Of a DNA stretch of 64,000 nucleotides, positions 46,073 through 56,746 are shown piece by piece (position 1 is the stretch's first letter; the number at the start of each line of letters is the position of its first letter). Location: the NCBI RefSeq assembly GCF_030506305.1, contig NZ_CP119421.1, forward strand, positions 4,046,501 through 4,110,500. The letters run 5' to 3'. The stretch comes from Porifericola rhodea (GTDB lineage: Bacteria; Bacteroidota; Bacteroidia; Cytophagales; Cyclobacteriaceae). The position numbers and the translations under genes are program-made. Under the pieces are notes generated by a model. The model had not been told where the DNA came from. It worked only from the letters and a program-made list of their open reading frames with translations, and did not search any database.

Positions 46073-46216
46073 GAACTATAGATTGAAGCTTTGTCGTTTA
46101 TCTATCAGTACTATACTTTATCCGCATAAACCTCTATATATTGGTTTATGTGATGTGTCTGATTAATTTACAAGTCGGAGAAAAGGAGCACAGAATTTGA
46201 TACTGCAAAGCAAACC

Positions 46217-49200
46217 ATGAAGTTAGATCCTACCGTATTTCAGTTCTTCAAGATAAAAAAAATCTCATTGTTTACAGCTTTACTGCTATTGCTGTTCGCA
46301 TTGGTGCTTAGGCTGTTTTTTATCGGTGGATTTAGAAGCGAATCTCAGTACCTTAAAGACATTGCAAATAATGTAGAAGATGCGCTGGATGCTATAGAAG
46401 AAGACTCTGAAGTAATTCGTGAAAAGATACAGGGAATGGATAGCTTGAGCTTTGCTAGCTTCCATTTTAATAGTGAGTATCCGTTCTATGTATATGAAGA
46501 GGGTAAACTATTATATTGGTCAGACTATCGTCAGGTTCCTAACTACAGAGCGCTGCGCGGTAGTTATACATATAAGTATCAGAATCTGGAGGGTGGCAGT
46601 TTCGTTATCAGAAGGGATACACTTACCTATAAAGATAAGCAACTGGAGTATTTTGTACTCCTACCCATATATCACGAAAACAAAATCAATAATAAGTATA
46701 TCAGTTCGGGATATAATACTGATATTTTTCCTCAAGGTGCTGTTTCGGTCAAGCATTATCTGAATGCTGAAAATGAAGCTAGTAAGATTAGCTATAATGG
46801 TAAGCCGATACTAAGTGTAGACCTGAATAAACCTTCCAGAGGGTATAGGGAGCATAAAACAGCAAAGTCATTTCAGGCGCTCTTGAGTGTACTTATCTTC
46901 CTCTCAATAGTGCTGGTACTATTTAATGTTTTTCGCAGTCTTCATCAGATGCTGGATGCAAAACAGTACGATCTGGCGATGGCACTGGTCATTGTGAGTC
47001 TACTGGCATTAAGGTTTGGCATGTTGTACTTTGACTTCCCTTTCAGTATTATGCCTCTCAAATTGTTTGATGGGCGCTTCTTTGCATCTTCAAGTATCAA
47101 TCCATCCTTAGGAGACCTTTTACTTAATTCTGTTTGCCTGCTGATAGTTCTTTTTTATCTCTATACCTATTATGGCAGGCTTAGAGCATACCAGTTAATT
47201 TTTAGCCTCAAATCTAAAGTTACTACTATCATAGCTGTACTTTTAATATTGGCCGGGGTAGGAGGACTGTATCTGCATTACTATATCATTAAGTCTATTT
47301 ATTTCAATTCTCAATGGACACTTGATATTACCAGTAGCCTTAGTTTCTCTTCGTTAAAGGTAATTAGCCTGATCATCTTTGTACTAAATACAATAAGCTA
47401 TTTTCTGTTCGCACACATATTATACCGAACATTCATCAGTTTAATCAGCTACTCGCATTTATCATTGAAGTGGCTGATTACCATAGCTTTAGCCATTTCC
47501 ATTCTTACCAATTTATTATGGGGCATACCCACAATACCCATAATTGTCGTTAGCTTCTTTTATTTAGCCTTGCTCTATATCTTTCATCTGCCTAAGTACC
47601 TGACTCGCATAAGCTATATCACTTTTCTCTATCTATTTGCCTGTGCTTTTGTAAGTGGGGTTGCAGGAGCTATTGCCGCTTTTGATATTAATAGGGTAGA
47701 CTCATTAGATAATAAACAAAAATTTGCCAATCAGCTATTGGTAGACAATGACATATTAGGAGAATATCTACTCAACGAAATTGCGGTAAAGATCAACAAA
47801 GATCGTTTTATCAAAAACAGAATCTATAATACACTTGCCTCAAAAGAGGCAATCCGACAAAAAATTAACAGAATTTACCTTAGCAATTACTTTGACCGCT
47901 ACGATATACAGATTCATCTTTTTAATAGCAGAGGGGTTCCATTAGAAGAAAGAAATATTCCAAACTATCAGCAGTTTGTAGAGGTTACTGATGATCCTCG
48001 CTTTAGCACAGAGTATGATAATATTTTCTTTATTACTGAGAGTAGTGATCAGCGTATTGCTAGAGGAGCTCCTAAGCGTTATCTCACACTAATAGAGCTG
48101 GAAGACTTTAATACGACCATCGGCTATATTGTGATAGACCTTTCTCTAAAAAGATTTATTCCTAACCGGGTTTATCCAGAACTACTCATTGACCGCCGGT
48201 ATTTGCAGTCGTATCCAAGTAACGACTATGACTACGCCATCTTCAATGAAGCCGGAGAAATGACTTATAGCAATGGAGATGATGTGTCGTTTACCAGCCT
48301 GGATGGATACGACTTTGGAAGTAAAGTAAAAAGCGATAAAAGCATTAACAAAGGAGGGCACGATTTCTTAATCGTTAAAGGTAAGGTAGACGAATATATC
48401 GTTATAGTTTCTGAGACTTATTCACTGATTAATGTAGTCTCTAACTTTTCATTCCTCTTTTTACTACTGGTATTCACTATTCTAATAATGCTGGGTGGGT
48501 ATTCCATCTATTTTGTCTTTAAACAGGAGAACCTGAACTTCGCTACAAAGATACAACTCTATCTAAATGCAGCTTTCTTCATGCCTCTGCTGGCATTAAG
48601 TATCACCACACTGAGTGTAATTAGCAAATCGTATAGCGAGGAAGTAGATTCTGAATATCTGAAAAAAGCTGAACAGATTGGGAGGAATATCATTGATATT
48701 CTGGACAACTACTACAATGATGAACTCAGTGATGAGGCTTTGGCAAATGCTCTTTCTCAGATGTCAAAATACGCTGAAACTGATGCCAATGTGTTTGATA
48801 CAGAAGGAAAGCTAATCGCAACCAGTCAGCCTCTAATATATGAAGACAGCCTCTTATCTCCGTATATTAACCCTCTAGCCCTGGCAAATATTAAAGAGCA
48901 GAACAACAACAAACTGGTATTGGATGAGTCTGTAGGTAGCTTGTCCTATAAATCTTCTTACATCGGGCTTAAATCAGAAACTACTGGTGAACTTATGGGT
49001 ATGCTTAGTCTACCCTTCTTTGAGTCTCGGATTCAGTTAGAAGAACAGATAATCCAGGTACTTACAAATATCATGAACATATTTACCGCGGTTTTTATTG
49101 TGTTCTTGATTATCTCTTACCTGGCTTCCTTACTGCTTACATATCCTTTAAAGTATATTACACAGAAGATCAAGCGTACGTCACTTTCCGATTATAATGA

Positions 49201-50020
49201 GCCCCTCTCATGGGACTCTAATGATGAGATAGGGCTGATGATAGGTGAGTATAATAAAATGCTGGTTAAGTTGGAAGCCAGTAAAGCTGCACTTGCCAGA
49301 AGTGAGAAAGAGTCGGCCTGGCGCGAAATGGCCAAGCAGGTTGCCCACGAAATTAAAAATCCGCTAACACCCATGAAGCTAAGCCTTCAGCACCTGAAAA
49401 GAAAGTTGCAGGTAGATTACAAAGAGGGGATGAAACCCTGCGAAGTAGAGGAAATGGGTAAGCCTTTTGATAACTTACTCTATCAGATAGATACGCTGAG
49501 CGATATTGCTAGCTCCTTCTCTAATTTTGCCAAAATGCCAACTCCTAAAAGTGAATATTTTGAGTTCTCGGCAATGGTAGAGAAAATTGTCGGACTGTTT
49601 ACAGAAGAGGGAGGCAATCATATAGATTTAGTAATAGAGGAGGGGAATTACCATATCGTTAGTGATCAGCAATTGATGGGGCGAATTCTGAGTAACCTGA
49701 TTATCAATGCAAAACAGTCGGTACCTAAAGACAGACAGCCAAAAATTAATATTCACTTACAACAGGTAGGTAGAGATAAACTAATACTAAAAGTGAGCGA
49801 CAATGGTACGGGCATTGCCAAAGAGATACAACATAAGGTATTCCTGCCAAACTTTAGTACCAAGTATGCGGGCTCAGGAATTGGCTTAGCAATTACTAAA
49901 AGAGGAATTGAGCATGCAGGAGGTCGTATTGCCTTTGATTCCATAGAAGGAAAAGGTACTACCTTTTTTATAGAATTGCCACTAGCTATTGATGTAGAGG
50001 CAGTTAAGCTTAAAGAATGA
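46217..50020 (+). CDS. Large membrane sensor histidine kinase, NtrY-like
   Basis: A 1267-residue kinase. Order: one membrane segment near residues 15-35 and a periplasmic part to about 220. A block of about eight membrane segments (about 222-500) follows, then a second large periplasmic domain (about 510-760) and membrane segments near 765 and 950. A HAMP-like linker, the His box VAHEIKNPLTPMKLSLQHL near 1047-1065 and the ATPase domain (N-box NLIINAKQS near 1163, G1 DNGTGIA, G2 GSGIGLAITKRG) complete it. The kinase core is NtrY-like. The stop codon overlaps the next start (ATGA), so the two are translationally coupled. The nearest NtrC-type regulator is at 63068. Confidence 0.9.
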   Translation: MKLDPTVFQFFKIKKISLFTALLLLLFALVLRLFFIGGFRSESQYLKDIANNVEDALDAIEEDSEVIREKIQGMDSLSFASFHFNSEYPFYVYEEGKLLYWSDYRQVPNYRALRGSYTYKYQNLEGGSFVIRRDTLTYKDKQLEYFVLLPIYHENKINNKYISSGYNTDIFPQGAVSVKHYLNAENEASKISYNGKPILSVDLNKPSRGYREHKTAKSFQALLSVLIFLSIVLVLFNVFRSLHQMLDAKQYDLAMALVIVSLLALRFGMLYFDFPFSIMPLKLFDGRFFASSSINPSLGDLLLNSVCLLIVLFYLYTYYGRLRAYQLIFSLKSKVTTIIAVLLILAGVGGLYLHYYIIKSIYFNSQWTLDITSSLSFSSLKVISLIIFVLNTISYFLFAHILYRTFISLISYSHLSLKWLITIALAISILTNLLWGIPTIPIIVVSFFYLALLYIFHLPKYLTRISYITFLYLFACAFVSGVAGAIAAFDINRVDSLDNKQKFANQLLVDNDILGEYLLNEIAVKINKDRFIKNRIYNTLASKEAIRQKINRIYLSNYFDRYDIQIHLFNSRGVPLEERNIPNYQQFVEVTDDPRFSTEYDNIFFITESSDQRIARGAPKRYLTLIELEDFNTTIGYIVIDLSLKRFIPNRVYPELLIDRRYLQSYPSNDYDYAIFNEAGEMTYSNGDDVSFTSLDGYDFGSKVKSDKSINKGGHDFLIVKGKVDEYIVIVSETYSLINVVSNFSFLFLLLVFTILIMLGGYSIYFVFKQENLNFATKIQLYLNAAFFMPLLALSITTLSVISKSYSEEVDSEYLKKAEQIGRNIIDILDNYYNDELSDEALANALSQMSKYAETDANVFDTEGKLIATSQPLIYEDSLLSPYINPLALANIKEQNNNKLVLDESVGSLSYKSSYIGLKSETTGELMGMLSLPFFESRIQLEEQIIQVLTNIMNIFTAVFIVFLIISYLASLLLTYPLKYITQKIKRTSLSDYNEPLSWDSNDEIGLMIGEYNKMLVKLEASKAALARSEKESAWREMAKQVAHEIKNPLTPMKLSLQHLKRKLQVDYKEGMKPCEVEEMGKPFDNLLYQIDTLSDIASSFSNFAKMPTPKSEYFEFSAMVEKIVGLFTEEGGNHIDLVIEEGNYHIVSDQQLMGRILSNLIINAKQSVPKDRQPKINIHLQQVGRDKLILKVSDNGTGIAKEIQHKVFLPNFSTKYAGSGIGLAITKRGIEHAGGRIAFDSIEGKGTTFFIELPLAIDVEAVKLKE

Positions 50021-53000
50021 CGCTGAATAAGCTTTATATTTTCGTTATCTTTTTCTTTATAATAAACCCTCTGTTTGCTCAGCATACAGGGAGAGCATCC
50101 TCATGGTTTGTGCGAAATATCACTATACCTCATGCTCAGGACTCTGTTATGCTGGATAGCATGAGCCTTCAGCCTTCTTCTTTACTAATCAAGAATCAGG
50201 GTAGAACTTTAGATTCCAGCCAATATCATTATGATTACAATACGCACTACTTACATTTTCATCAGCCTGAAAGTATTGCATTTCCATTAGAGGTCAGCTA
50301 CCGAATATTGTCTTTTAACCTGTCTCAGGAGTTTGCGCATAAGAGAATGGATTTGTACGACTCTACGGCTTTGTTCAAAGCAGTAGATAGTAGTTATTCT
50401 ACCTCCAAGAGTGGTGAAGAACTATTTAAGACTCCTAGTCTTAGAAAAAGTGGAAGCCTCAGTAGAGGAATTTCAGTGGGAAACCGTCAGAGTGTATTTC
50501 TTAATTCTGCCCTCAATTTACAACTAGAGGGGGAGCTAACTGAGGGGTTAAATATCAGAGCATCCATCACTGATCAGAACATACCAATACAGCCGGAAGG
50601 AAATACTCAGCAGTTACAGGATTTTGATAATGTGTATCTGGAGCTTTATAATAAAGACTTCTCCATACTTGCTGGTGATGTAGTACTGCAACAATCTGGC
50701 AAGCAGTGGCAAGCTAACACTCGTGCCAACACAAACAGCTTGAGCAATACGCAGGAAGGGCCTTACTTTTTAAGATACAGAAGAAATGTACAGGGCGGTC
50801 AGCTCAACACTAAACATCAGTTTACCGAAAATATTCAGTCAGAAACCAGCTTAGGCTTTGCCATTTCCAAAGGTAAATTTGCATCGCTCACGCTAAGCAT
50901 TGAAGATGGAGTACAAGGACCTTATCAGATTACCTCTCCTGAGCATCAGGCCAATGTAAATGTACAGTACCTAAATGCTTATTTTATAATCGCAAACAGC
51001 GAAAAAGTTTATCTTGATGGTAAACTGCTGGAGAGGGGCTACGATAAAGATTACACCATCAATTATAACCTGAGTGAGATAACCTTTACCAGCCGTGTCT
51101 TACTTACCCGGTATTCACGTGTATACGTAGACTTTGAGTATGCTGACCGTAGCTATAGCAGAAGCATCATCTCTGCCAGCCATACACAACAGTTTAAACA
51201 TCTGAAGTTCTACTCGCATTACTATCGCGAAAAAGATAACCCAAACCAGGCTTTAGGCTTTAGTTTAAGTGATGATGACAAATTTACACTACAGGAAGCC
51301 GGCGATCAGTTAAGAAATGCAATAGTACCTGCTGTGGACTCTGCTATTAACTTTCAGCAGCAGCCTAAGTATCAAGCAAATAGAAGTGCAGATGTCCCTG
51401 GGGTCGGTAATTTGTATCAGATATTTTATAATCGTAGAGATACTATTGTTAATGCCCAGACTTATGAGATTTATGTATTTGAAGGTAAAGAAGGTGACTT
51501 TAAGCTGGACTTTAGTTATGTAGGAGAGGGGGAAGGCAATTACATTGCTTCTGGCACTGCGGTTAATAGCAAAGTATACCAATGGGTAGCACCTCTAAGG
51601 GGGCAACCTCAGGGCAATTACGAACCTGTACGTCTCCTTACTACTCCTCAGAGCCAGCATATGATAGTATTGGGTGCAGAAGCCGAACTAACGTCAAAAG
51701 ATAAGTTTAAGGTAGAAGGGGCTTTTAGTAAAAATGATTTAAACGTATTGTCTCCAAAAGATACCTATGACGATCACGGTCAAGCTTTGCTTACCAGCTT
51801 TAATATTGCCGAACGTTCACTATCAGGGAGTGCCTACCAATGGGGATCAGCAATAAGCTACGAATATCGGCAAAAATACTTCAGGGAAATAGATCCATAC
51901 CGTAGTATAGAGTTTGAAAGAGACTGGACTCTAAAGGCTTTTGGTTTAGGTGATACGACTAGGCAGTACGATGACCATCTGCTTAGCGCTGAGCTATATC
52001 TCAAAAAAGATGCCTACAACCAAATTAACTACCAATGGGTTGGCAGAAACAAAAGTGAAGCAATAAAAGGTATTCAGCAACATGCGGAACTAGACAAAAG
52101 ACTGGGTAAATTTCAGTTATCAAGTCAGCTTTTTTTACTTAGTAGCCAATATTATGGCTATAAGGCTTATTGGAGGCGAATCTCCGTAGACTTTAGCAGA
52201 AGAGGAAAGTATGTACGCCCGGGCTACATATATCGCATAGATAAAAACCAGCAAAGCATACAAAATTCCGATTCTGTCACTTTTTCTTCTATGAACTACG
52301 AGGAGCATATGTTTTATCTGCGCAGTGCGGATAGCCTTAATGGTACATTCCAACTGGATTATAGCCTGCGAGAAGATTTTCTACCTTATCAGGGGCAGAT
52401 GCTTCTTAGAGATAACGCACAAACCCTAAGAGGAACAGCAGAATTAACTGTGCTTAAAAATCAGCACCTGGGTTTACAACTAACTTATCGTCAGGCGCAA
52501 AGTAAAAACGACAGTCTTTTTCTATCAGAAAACGCGATAGAGTCACAGGCAAATACTTTGATGGGTCAGCTTTCCTGGAAAGGCAGTTTGCTTAAGGGGG
52601 CTATAAACAGCGATCTTTTTTATAGCTTGGCTAATGGTAGAGAGCCTAAAAGAGAGTTCGTCTATGTACAAGTGCCGGTAGGTGAGGGGAGTTACACCTG
52701 GCGAGACGATAATGGCAATGGAGTAGAAGAGCTTGATGAATTTTATGAGGCACGTTATTTTGATGAACGCAACTATATAAGAGTATTTGTGCCTACTACA
52801 GATTATCAATTGGCTTTTACCAACAACTTTAATTATCAGCTTAAAATTCAGGGCCCGAGCAGCTGGAATAAACAGCAGGGCATCCGAAGCCTGTTAAATA
52901 GGTTTTCTAACATTACTTCCTGGCAGATAGATAAAAGAGTAAGTGATCAAAATTTGGCACAGCGTACCATCCCCTGGCTTATTAGCTCGGAAGAAAATTT

Positions 53001-53673
53001 GCTATCAATTACAGAGAATCTAAGATCTACACTCTTTTTTAATCGTAAACAAACTACATACGGGGCTGATCTGGGAATAAGAAATCGCCGGAGAAAGCAA
53101 TTACTAAACGGAGGTTTTGAAGAACGAATTAAAGAGGCTTATGTACTTGAAGCACATTGGAATCTCAACAGACATTGGAGAGTACAGTGGGAAGCTGAGC
53201 AGGGAGAAGAAATTCAGCGCCTTGAGGTTAACAGTCAGTCAGGAAGAAACTTCCATATACAATATTACAGTTTATGGCCAGAACTTGCCTGGCAGCCTAC
53301 TATGAATACGCGTATCGCAACGCGTTACACTTTTCTTCAGAAGCAGAACATACAGCATAAAAGTGAAAATGATGCGTCGGAACTATCTGATCAGCATATT
53401 GTAGGCCTAGATGTTCGCTTGAGTAAGCTAATGAGCTATAATATAAATGCAACCCTGGAGTATGTAACTATTGACTATCAAGGCCAACTAAACACCCCGA
53501 TCGCCTATGAAATGCTGGATGGTTTACAGTCGGGAGCTAACATAAGGTGGACCCTTAACTGGCAACAGCAGTTGCTGGAAGGATTGCAACTTCTTATGAA
53601 TTATTATGGAAGAAAATCTCAGGAAAAGCAGACTGTACATTCTGGAAGTTTAATGCTGAGAGCACTTTTTTGA
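50017..53673 (+). CDS. Giant outer-membrane beta-barrel protein, coupled to the sensor kinase
   Basis: A 1218-residue exported protein: signal peptide (FFFIINPLFAQ, end near residue 22), a periplasmic or surface start, then long beta-strand-rich sequence to a C-terminal phenylalanine (SLMLRALF). The region near residues 150-205 (KSGSLSRGISVGNRQSVFLN, then TDQNIPIQPEGNTQQLQDFD) resembles the barrel of SprA-like translocon proteins, but the protein is much shorter than SprA. The barrel may therefore be a large channel. Its start codon overlaps the kinase stop by four bases. Function unknown. Confidence 0.6.
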   Translation: MTLNKLYIFVIFFFIINPLFAQHTGRASSWFVRNITIPHAQDSVMLDSMSLQPSSLLIKNQGRTLDSSQYHYDYNTHYLHFHQPESIAFPLEVSYRILSFNLSQEFAHKRMDLYDSTALFKAVDSSYSTSKSGEELFKTPSLRKSGSLSRGISVGNRQSVFLNSALNLQLEGELTEGLNIRASITDQNIPIQPEGNTQQLQDFDNVYLELYNKDFSILAGDVVLQQSGKQWQANTRANTNSLSNTQEGPYFLRYRRNVQGGQLNTKHQFTENIQSETSLGFAISKGKFASLTLSIEDGVQGPYQITSPEHQANVNVQYLNAYFIIANSEKVYLDGKLLERGYDKDYTINYNLSEITFTSRVLLTRYSRVYVDFEYADRSYSRSIISASHTQQFKHLKFYSHYYREKDNPNQALGFSLSDDDKFTLQEAGDQLRNAIVPAVDSAINFQQQPKYQANRSADVPGVGNLYQIFYNRRDTIVNAQTYEIYVFEGKEGDFKLDFSYVGEGEGNYIASGTAVNSKVYQWVAPLRGQPQGNYEPVRLLTTPQSQHMIVLGAEAELTSKDKFKVEGAFSKNDLNVLSPKDTYDDHGQALLTSFNIAERSLSGSAYQWGSAISYEYRQKYFREIDPYRSIEFERDWTLKAFGLGDTTRQYDDHLLSAELYLKKDAYNQINYQWVGRNKSEAIKGIQQHAELDKRLGKFQLSSQLFLLSSQYYGYKAYWRRISVDFSRRGKYVRPGYIYRIDKNQQSIQNSDSVTFSSMNYEEHMFYLRSADSLNGTFQLDYSLREDFLPYQGQMLLRDNAQTLRGTAELTVLKNQHLGLQLTYRQAQSKNDSLFLSENAIESQANTLMGQLSWKGSLLKGAINSDLFYSLANGREPKREFVYVQVPVGEGSYTWRDDNGNGVEELDEFYEARYFDERNYIRVFVPTTDYQLAFTNNFNYQLKIQGPSSWNKQQGIRSLLNRFSNITSWQIDKRVSDQNLAQRTIPWLISSEENLLSITENLRSTLFFNRKQTTYGADLGIRNRRRKQLLNGGFEERIKEAYVLEAHWNLNRHWRVQWEAEQGEEIQRLEVNSQSGRNFHIQYYSLWPELAWQPTMNTRIATRYTFLQKQNIQHKSENDASELSDQHIVGLDVRLSKLMSYNINATLEYVTIDYQGQLNTPIAYEMLDGLQSGANIRWTLNWQQQLLEGLQLLMNYYGRKSQEKQTVHSGSLMLRALF

Positions 53674-53821
53674 CCTAAAAAGAATGATTTAGTAGTTATT
53701 TTGTGGTGGTTTTCTACAAACTGTGGGTGTCAATCTACCAATTTCTGAACAGCATGGAGTAGGTTTCGTTTAACAATATATAAGAATTAGTTAAACAATT
53801 TTTTGATATAACTCTATCTTC

Positions 53822-56161
53822 ATGTATAGCTACCGTTTTATTTTCCTTTTTTGTTTCGCATTGCTGTCAACTCCATTATTTTCTCAGGAAACACATTCCA
53901 TCCAAGGCAAAATTGTGGACGCAAAAAGTGGCGATGCAGTTCCTTTTGCGCAGGTTGCCTTGTATGAGCCTGGTAGTGAGAAGCCCTACACCGGCGGAAT
54001 TAGCAAGGAAAATGGTCAGTTTAGTATTAATGCTGAAGAAGGCCAATATGTACTGGAAATAATATTTGTAGGCTACGAGAACAAGAGAGTCAAAAACATA
54101 CAGTTAGAAAACGAAAAGCTTAATCTGGGTAGTATAAAATTACAATCAGATACTCGCCAGCTGGAAGAGGTAGTAGTAGAAAGTAATGAAGTTAGAAGAC
54201 CCGTACAGGCAGATCTGGAGGGATTAAGTATTACTCCCGATCAGACAATTTCAAATGTTGGTGGTAGCTTGCTGGATGTCTTAAGAAACACACCTTCGGT
54301 AAATGTAGGACAGGATGGTACAGTAACCATAAGGGGGAGCAGTGGTACTAATGTGCTTATTGATGGCCGTAATTCTGCCTTAGCATCTGATTTAGAGCAG
54401 ATCCCTGCCAGCGCCATAGATCAGGTAAAAATTGTGAACAACCCCAATTCTAAATACGATGCAGAAGGAGCTGGCGGGGTTATTAATATACAACTGAAAA
54501 GAGGACAGGACCAGGGGACCAGTGGTAAAGCGGAGCTCACTATGGGAACCCGTTATCGTTTAAGCAGCAACCTGAGATTAAGCCACAAAAGTGAAGATTT
54601 TAATGTATACGGAGGCTATAGCTACCGCTCTTGGCCCAGAGTAGGAAATTCTCAGACCACGCGTTATACATACGATGATAACAGAAGATTAGAACAAATA
54701 GGTGATAGTGAAAGAAATGATCGCGAACATACCCTTAATCTGGGAGGAGACTACTTTATAGGCAAAAACAAACTGAGTTACGAAGGCGCCTTTAATATGG
54801 AAACTGAAAGTGATTCTGATGAAAACCAGACTCGGGTATTTAATACGCTAAACAACAGTACAGTGCTGGAATACATAAGGCAAAACAATGAAGGCGAAGA
54901 GAATTATTCGTATGACAATGCACTTATCTATGAACGACTGTTTGATCAGAATGGCAAAGAGTTCAGGTTTTCAATAAGTCACTCTATGCGCGATCAATTG
55001 GAAGACCAAAAAATAGATGTGTACTCCGGTACTATTCGTCCTGAAGGTGAGGCTCCCAATGGTGAAGAACGTTCTTTTAACGATGAATTAAGACAAACTG
55101 TAGTAGCCCAGGCAGACTATGTTCAACCTCTGGGTGAGGCCAAGCTGGAAGCGGGCTATAAATCAACTTTTCGTTCATTTGACAATGATTATCTGTACGA
55201 AGTATACAATCCTCAAAGCGAAGTGTGGATCAATCAGACAGAAGTAAGCAATCGCTTTTTATACAAAGACCAGGTACACGCTTTATATGCTATTTACTCT
55301 CGTAGCTTTGATGCCCTGGAGTTTTCTGTAGGTTCTCGCTTAGAGCAAACTTATGTAGATACCAAGCTTTACAACACTGGTGAAACTAATGAGCAGAACT
55401 ACTTAAATCTATTCCCAAGTTTGCAGGCATTGTATACCCTTAATGAACTCAACTCACTTAAGTTTACTTATAGTCGTAGGATAGACCGCCCTAATGGATG
55501 GCGTCTGAATCCGTTTCCTGATATTTCAGATTCGCTCAACGTAAGGCTGGGAAACCCCGAATTACAGCCCGAATTTATTCACTCTTTAGAATTTGGGCAT
55601 ATGGTAAGCTTTGAAAGAGCAGATATTACCACGAATGCTTTTTTTCGCAATGTAGATGGTCAAGTAGACTATATTGTTAGAATAGAAGATGGAATATCGT
55701 ACCGCCAACCCACTAATCTAAATACAAGTCAGACTTATGGACTTGAGCTGATCACTACTTCTCAGCTTTTTGAATGGTGGAGCGTTAATGCGAGCTATTC
55801 AATTTTTCAAACCAATGTGGATGGTACTAATGTAGATCAGTCTTTTAATAACGATGGTGTATCGTGGAATGCTAAATTGACTACTGACCTAAGCTTGCCT
55901 TACAATATAGATTTCCAGCTTACAGGTAATTATACTGCACCAGAAATAGAAGCTCAGGGTAGAGATTTAGCCCGTTATTATACAGATATAAGTCTTCAAA
56001 GGGGCTTTCTGGATAATAAGCTTGATTTAAGTGTAAGTTTAAGAGATGTGTTTGATACGAGGAGGTTTGCCGGTGAAAATTACGGAGAGGACTTTCTCCA
56101 AACCTTTGAATATAAGAGAGAATCAAGAATATTATTAGTCAGTCTGGGTTATCAATTCTAG
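53822..56161 (+). CDS. TonB-dependent-receptor-like outer-membrane barrel
   Basis: A 779-residue protein with a signal peptide (STPLFSQ near residue 20), a carboxypeptidase-regulatory-like domain starting HSIQGKIVDAKSGDAVPF (about 25-105), a plug (VVVESNEVRRP, then NVLIDGRNSAL and KYDAEGAGGVINIQLKRG, about 115-225) and a barrel to the end (LVSLGYQF). This matches the outer-membrane beta-barrel/TonB-dependent receptor group whose ligands are often unknown. It is shorter than SusC and has no SusD partner. It follows a 148-base intergenic gap, so it may have its own promoter. Confidence 0.85.
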   Translation: MYSYRFIFLFCFALLSTPLFSQETHSIQGKIVDAKSGDAVPFAQVALYEPGSEKPYTGGISKENGQFSINAEEGQYVLEIIFVGYENKRVKNIQLENEKLNLGSIKLQSDTRQLEEVVVESNEVRRPVQADLEGLSITPDQTISNVGGSLLDVLRNTPSVNVGQDGTVTIRGSSGTNVLIDGRNSALASDLEQIPASAIDQVKIVNNPNSKYDAEGAGGVINIQLKRGQDQGTSGKAELTMGTRYRLSSNLRLSHKSEDFNVYGGYSYRSWPRVGNSQTTRYTYDDNRRLEQIGDSERNDREHTLNLGGDYFIGKNKLSYEGAFNMETESDSDENQTRVFNTLNNSTVLEYIRQNNEGEENYSYDNALIYERLFDQNGKEFRFSISHSMRDQLEDQKIDVYSGTIRPEGEAPNGEERSFNDELRQTVVAQADYVQPLGEAKLEAGYKSTFRSFDNDYLYEVYNPQSEVWINQTEVSNRFLYKDQVHALYAIYSRSFDALEFSVGSRLEQTYVDTKLYNTGETNEQNYLNLFPSLQALYTLNELNSLKFTYSRRIDRPNGWRLNPFPDISDSLNVRLGNPELQPEFIHSLEFGHMVSFERADITTNAFFRNVDGQVDYIVRIEDGISYRQPTNLNTSQTYGLELITTSQLFEWWSVNASYSIFQTNVDGTNVDQSFNNDGVSWNAKLTTDLSLPYNIDFQLTGNYTAPEIEAQGRDLARYYTDISLQRGFLDNKLDLSVSLRDVFDTRRFAGENYGEDFLQTFEYKRESRILLVSLGYQF

Positions 56162-56746
56162 ATTCTAATTGACAATTTTATTTGAGGGACGCTATAGGTT
56201 GGATAAGTGTATCTACATATAGCGTCCCTTCATTATATGTCTTACAAATAGTTTCCGCTTATCTAAAATAAGTTATAATCTTAGGCTGAATCCTAACCTA
56301 CTTTTTGCCCGACAGAATCATATAGAATAGCTGTATAGTCAAAGTATATAAATTTATTAAAAACAACCTTTATACACAGCTAATTTAATCAAATAAATAA
56401 TATATCAACTTAAAATTACTATACACAAAATGTTGTAATAAAACGGCTATCAAATTGAATATTTACAATTTTGTGATATATGAAGATTCATTGAAATTAT
56501 TTCACAAAAAAATAAAATCTTAAAAACTTCATTTTATTTGCTAATAAAGCTGAACAAATTGCCATTTATAAGCGTATTTATACTGTCATTTTAAGAGTTT
56601 TTATCGTATATTAAGTGTAAGGGTTTTTTTTTAGGGATCATTGTAAGTAGCTGCACTTGCGAGTTGTATCTAACTTCTATTTTTTTAAGAGTTCCTAAAA
56701 CCGTACAATTAATTTGATAATCAGCAGTATAACCAACACATTTTAT
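56162..56746. other. Long AT-rich intergenic region
   Basis: These 585 bases contain only the stem-loop at 56185-56229. The remainder to 56700 is very AT-rich, with small AT-only inverted repeats (for example AAATAAAAT at 56510-56518 with ATTTTATTT at 56531-56539, and TTTTGTGA with TCACAAAA around 56470-56509). I see no credible coding frame and no recognised RNA. It may carry a regulatory region for the SpoIIAA-like gene. Confidence 0.4.
56185..56229 (+). terminator. Stem-loop terminator after the receptor gene
   Basis: AGGGACGCTATA / TATAGCGTCCCT, a perfect 12-bp stem with a 21-base loop, beginning 24 bases after the stop. It is followed by TCATTATAT rather than a long T tract, so it is a probable but imperfect terminator. 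Confidence 0.6.
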
